From contig NZ_JSBN01000008.1 of the NCBI RefSeq assembly GCF_000797515.1, positions 1-64,000 on the forward strand: a stretch of DNA of 64,000 nucleotides, written 5' to 3'. Each line of letters opens with the position of its first letter. Position 1 is the stretch's first letter. Below the pieces are notes generated by a model. It did not search any database, was not told the DNA's origin, and worked only from the letters and a program-made list of their open reading frames with translations. Both the position numbers and the translations under genes were made by a program. The stretch is from Sphingomonas sp. Ant H11 (lineage in GTDB: Bacteria > Pseudomonadota > Alphaproteobacteria > Sphingomonadales > Sphingomonadaceae). Shown here piece after piece: positions 60,906 to 64,000 of this stretch.

Positions 60906-61051
60906 GCGATATCGACGACACCATCATCGACACCCCCGACGGCCCGATGACCTGGGCCGCGTGGAAGAAGAAGAACCCGGTGCAGATCCCCTCGCGCCGC
61001 ACCAAGGGCAAGGATTTGCCGGTGAAAGTGAAGCGCTTCACCGAGAAGTGA
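60902..61051 (+). CDS. Small basic protein of 49 residues
   Basis: Starts at ATG 60902 in an ATGA overlap. MSDIDDTIIDTPDGPMTW has an acidic N-terminus, then a Lys/Arg-rich tail (KKKNPVQIPSRRTKGKDLPV). No family recognised; the coupling and clear composition shift from its neighbours' shadows support it as a real gene. Confidence 0.6.
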   Translation: MSDIDDTIIDTPDGPMTWAAWKKKNPVQIPSRRTKGKDLPVKVKRFTEK

Positions 61052-61121
61052 GCGTTCGCGCTGCGGCGGGTAAGGTTAGGGGACGGATAGCAATAGCGGC
61101 CGGACCGGCGCCTAGACACGT

Positions 61122-61838
61122 TCAGGAGCGCAGGAGGTCAATCGTCTGTCGCTCGAAAGCCTGCGGGTCTTGCGCCGCCGTGTGAAGCGCGTGTTCGTCC
61201 AGCGCCAAAGCAACTTCGCCGTTCGCAAGGACGAGCCCGGCATCGCAGGCTGCGGCGAGCGTGCCGAGATCGTGGAGGGCCGTGATCAGCGTCAGCCCAT
61301 CATCAACCATGCTGCGCAAGACCTCCCGCACATCAAAGATCGCCACGGGGTCGAGCCAGTTGAACGGCTCATCCAGAATGACGCGCGGGTGACCGCCCGC
61401 AAAGGCGCAGGCGATCGCGACCCGCTGCCGCATTCCGGCCGAGCAATCGCCGATCCAACGGTCCAGCAGTGGGGCGAGCGCCAAGGCGAGGGACAACCGC
61501 CCCAAACGGGGGCGGACATCATCGTAGCTGCCGCCGACCAGTTCGAGAACGTCGCGGACACGCACGCTATCCGGCAGCGTATGGGCGGGCGGACAAAAAC
61601 CGAAGCGCAGCGCGCGTCCGGCGCGATCCGAGGCTAGGTCCTGGCCATCGACCAGACACGATCCGGCCGCGAACGGCAGCCTGCCCGCAAGCGCGCGTAG
61701 CAAGCTGGTCTTGCCCGATCCGTTGGCACCGATGAGGCCGAACCACGATCCGCGCGCGACCCTCAGATCGACGTCCTGCACGACACGCTGTCCGCTCCGT
61801 TCAACCGCCGCCCCGGCAAGGTGGATCGCGGGGCTCAT
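61122..61838 (-). CDS. ABC transporter ATP-binding protein
   Basis: 238 residues from ATG 61838. Walker A GANGSGKTSL, Q-loop region, signature CSAGMRQRV, Walker B VILDEPFNWLDP and H-loop in TALHDLG. The signature has CSAGM rather than LSGGQ. Coupled to the permease by a 4-base overlap. Substrate unknown. Confidence 0.88.
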   Translation of the reverse strand: MSPAIHLAGAAVERSGQRVVQDVDLRVARGSWFGLIGANGSGKTSLLRALAGRLPFAAGSCLVDGQDLASDRAGRALRFGFCPPAHTLPDSVRVRDVLELVGGSYDDVRPRLGRLSLALALAPLLDRWIGDCSAGMRQRVAIACAFAGGHPRVILDEPFNWLDPVAIFDVREVLRSMVDDGLTLITALHDLGTLAAACDAGLVLANGEVALALDEHALHTAAQDPQAFERQTIDLLRS

Positions 61839-62839
61839 GCCAGCAGCCACGTCTTCGTGCGGGCCCGGTGTTGCAACTGCCACAGGATCGCGACGGCGAG
61901 AAACGGCAAAGCGATCGGCAGGAAATAGGCTAGAAACAGGAGCAGCCCCGCGAAGATGGAGACGATGAGATCGGCGAACCGCTTCCCGTGCAGGCAATAA
62001 GCGAGGACGCGCAGGACCAAAAGCAGCAGCACCGCGCCCGAGACCGCCGTGACGACGGCTGCGGCAACCGACCCCGCGATCAGCCAGCATCCCGGCACCG
62101 CGAGCGCGAGGAAGTACGCCATGCTCTTCCCATGATAGCCGACGATGCGCCATGGCCCATAGCCGGTGGTCGCCATGAAGCGAACGACGTCGGAATCGAC
62201 GCTGGTGAGTGCTAGTGTGAGCAGCGTGGTCTCGATGCCGAGGATCGCGATCAGCGTATTCGGCGTAAGCGATCGCTCCAATAGGAGCACCACGAGCAGC
62301 GTCGAGGCGACAAGGGCACCCGCTTGCCCATGGCGCAACCATGCCCGGATTACCCGTGCCGACCCGACTCTGTCGGCCAACCTCTTTGGCACGGTGACGC
62401 CGCTCATGAGCGCGGCCAAGAGCGTTCCAGCCAAATAGCTCGCACAGCCGACGATCAGCAGCGAGGGTGCGACGACCAGCAGGACTGTGGCCAGCAGGGC
62501 GAGCGCGATGCCATGCCAAGCGGCGATATACCGTCTGCGGGTTGCTGGGCGCAGCGCGTCGACTGCGAGCAACCCGTCAAAGCCGTGGAACGCCAGACGT
62601 TTCGCGACAAGACGTTCAGCGCTGGTGCCGAGGAGGAGACCGGCACCGACTGCCGACCACGCCGCGATCGTCCAAGGCCGCTCCGCCAGCCACGATTTGA
62701 TCATCGCTAATGTGATGATCAGCACGGCCACAGCGACAAGGCGGTCGTTCCATCCTGCAAACGCGGCGCGTATCGTGTTGATCGCAATGCGCCCGTCATG
62801 GCGGAACAGCCGGTTACGGTCGCTGTCGGGGGAGATCAT
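61835..62839 (-). CDS. ABC transporter permease, hypothetical substrate
   Basis: 334 residues with about eight to ten hydrophobic segments. No conserved EAA loop or LolE/FtsX-type signature seen, so it may be an ABC-2-like or novel permease; the adjacent ATPase supports a transporter role. Start ATG 62839. Confidence 0.72.
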   Translation of the reverse strand: MISPDSDRNRLFRHDGRIAINTIRAAFAGWNDRLVAVAVLIITLAMIKSWLAERPWTIAAWSAVGAGLLLGTSAERLVAKRLAFHGFDGLLAVDALRPATRRRYIAAWHGIALALLATVLLVVAPSLLIVGCASYLAGTLLAALMSGVTVPKRLADRVGSARVIRAWLRHGQAGALVASTLLVVLLLERSLTPNTLIAILGIETTLLTLALTSVDSDVVRFMATTGYGPWRIVGYHGKSMAYFLALAVPGCWLIAGSVAAAVVTAVSGAVLLLLVLRVLAYCLHGKRFADLIVSIFAGLLLFLAYFLPIALPFLAVAILWQLQHRARTKTWLLA

Positions 62840-62897
62840 GGCGGCAGACTAGCCTGTCAGCCCATATCTGCAATTGGGATCGTCCAACCAAGCCCCC

Positions 62898-64000
62898 TCA
62901 CCCAAACTCCACCGCCTCGAACCGGATCGGCTCCCCAACCGCTGCGCCAGCCAGCGCGCCGTCCCACATCACGCGGTGGCCGCGGACGATGGTGCCGATC
63001 GGGCGGCCGGTCAGCTCCATGCCGGTGAAGGGCGACCAGCCGCAGCGCGAGGCGAGCCAGTCTTCGGTGATCGTCCAGCGCGCCTTCAAGTCGACCACCG
63101 AGAAATCGGCATCATAGCCGACCGCGATGCGGCCCTTGCCGACGATGCCGAACACGCGCTGCGGCCCGGCGCTGGTGAGGTCGATCACGCGGGCAAGCGT
63201 GGTGCGCCCCTCCGCCACATGGTTGAGCATCAGCGGCAGCAGCGTCTGCACGCCGGGCATGCCGCTGGGCGAGCCGGGATAGGGCTTGGCCTTTTCCTCC
63301 AGCGTGTGCGGCGCATGGTCCGAACCGAGAATGTCGGCAACGCCCTGATCGACCCAATGCCACAGCCCGTCGCGATGCGCGCCCGAGCGGATCGGCGGGT
63401 TCATCTGCGCCAGCGTGCCGAGCCGGGGATAGGCTTCCTCGCCCGCCAGCGTGAGGTGCTGCGGGGTCACCTCGCAGGTCACGATGTCCTTGTGGGCGCT
63501 CAGGAATTCCAGCTCGGCGGGGGTGGTGATGTGCAGCACATGGATGCGCCTCCGCGCCGCGCGGGCGAGCGCGACGATGCGCTTGGTGGCGAGCAGCGCG
63601 CTTTCATCGTCGCGCCACACCGGATGCGAGGACGGGTCGCCGGGGACGCGCTCGTCGGCGCGGGCGTCATGCGGTCCTCATCCTCGGCATGGATGGCGAC
63701 GCGGCGATGGCCCGAAGCGAGCACGGCGGCGAGCGAGGCGTCTTCCGACACCAGCAGATCGCCGGTCGAGGCCCCCATGAAGATTTTCACGCCTGCGGTG
63801 CCGGGCATCCGCTCCAGCTCGGCGAGATCGGCGGCATTGTGGTTGGTCGCGCCGACATAGAAAGCATGGTCGCACCACATGCGATGATGCGCGCGGGCGA
63901 GCTTGTCGGCGATCGCCTCGGCCGAATCGGTATTGGGCTTGGTGTTGGGCATTTCGAACACGGCCGTCACGCCGCCCAGCACCGCCGCGCGCGCGCCGGA
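62898..64000 (-). CDS. pyrC: Dihydroorotase, class I, frameshifted and 5' truncated
   Basis: The reading frame is open to the right edge, so the N-terminal metal HxH motif lies outside. Visible: EMPNTKPNT, carboxylated-Lys region GVKIFMGASTGDLL, HAEDEDRM, HITTPAEL, CEVTPQHL, MNPPIR and GSDHAPHTLEEK with the catalytic Asp. One base is missing near 63672 after EDEDRMT. Catalyses the third step of pyrimidine synthesis. Allantoinase is a less likely relative. Confidence 0.88.

Noticed and set aside
61122..62839. ABC ATPase and permease as the exporter often found with PQQ-dependent catabolism genes
   Set aside because: They lie 11 kb from the regulon, lack its promoter motif and the permease does not resemble that family.

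Overview
The window is high-GC DNA that reads like a Sphingomonas-type alphaproteobacterium (order Sphingomonadales). Pointers are the EnvC-CtpA pair, a 42 kDa-type NDUFA9 homologue, several TonB receptors, an EipA/DUF1134 protein, and ECF/NrsF and bufferin modules of the kind known from Caulobacter. The assignment is inference from gene content. Many well-conserved genes carry single-base frameshifts, often in runs of five to seven identical bases (coq7, gltB, acs, pyrC, the PQQ dehydrogenase and others). Most look like sequencing indels, so broken genes are annotated as whole genes with the break noted.

Layout. 1-7 kb: envelope and housekeeping genes (EnvC end, CtpA, DsbB, Coq7, a polytopic membrane protein, a CsaA-like protein, a GST). 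7-15.5 kb: glutamate synthase operon gltD-DUF2059-gltB, then uppP and an NDUFA9-like gene, then tRNA-Leu(CAG). 15.8-17.0 kb: an IS3-family element. 17.1-21.1 kb: SDR, peroxiredoxin, GST, LysR and a crotonase that matches 6-oxocamphor hydrolase at its catalytic positions. 21.7-27.9 kb: an uptake locus with glycerophosphodiester phosphodiesterase, TonB receptor, ROK regulator and MFS transporter.

28-50 kb is a large PQQ-dependent alcohol oxidation regulon. The quinoprotein dehydrogenase carries the extra Asp typical of lanthanide-dependent enzymes. Around it are cytochrome c-550 PedF, an XoxJ/MxaJ-like binding protein, a PQQ-associated beta-propeller, a porin, two TonB receptors, pseudoazurin, an EthD protein, an ExaC-like aldehyde dehydrogenase with its DUF779 partner, acetyl-CoA synthetase, a quinoprotein-associated metallohydrolase, a SoxYZ-like carrier and a CxxCW protein. 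Control genes are a NarL-type response regulator and a FIST protein plus hybrid kinase that resemble NosP/NahK. The pathway would run alcohol to aldehyde to acid to acyl-CoA. A related 16-bp element lies upstream of five of its transcription units. No pqq biosynthesis gene is visible.

50.4-59.3 kb: an AraC regulator, then a bufferin (copper-binding RiPP) region. It holds an ECF sigma factor with an NrsF anti-sigma factor, a BufA2-type precursor, a BufA1-BufB1-BufC1-DoxX operon, a second NrsF, and a BufB2-BufC2 pair with no adjacent precursor. Five promoters of the form GTAACC-N16-CGAA (one with CGGA) precede these units. 59.3-64 kb: tRNA-Ser(GCT), EipA/DUF1134, a DoxX-like protein, a 49-residue protein, an ABC transporter and a truncated dihydroorotase.
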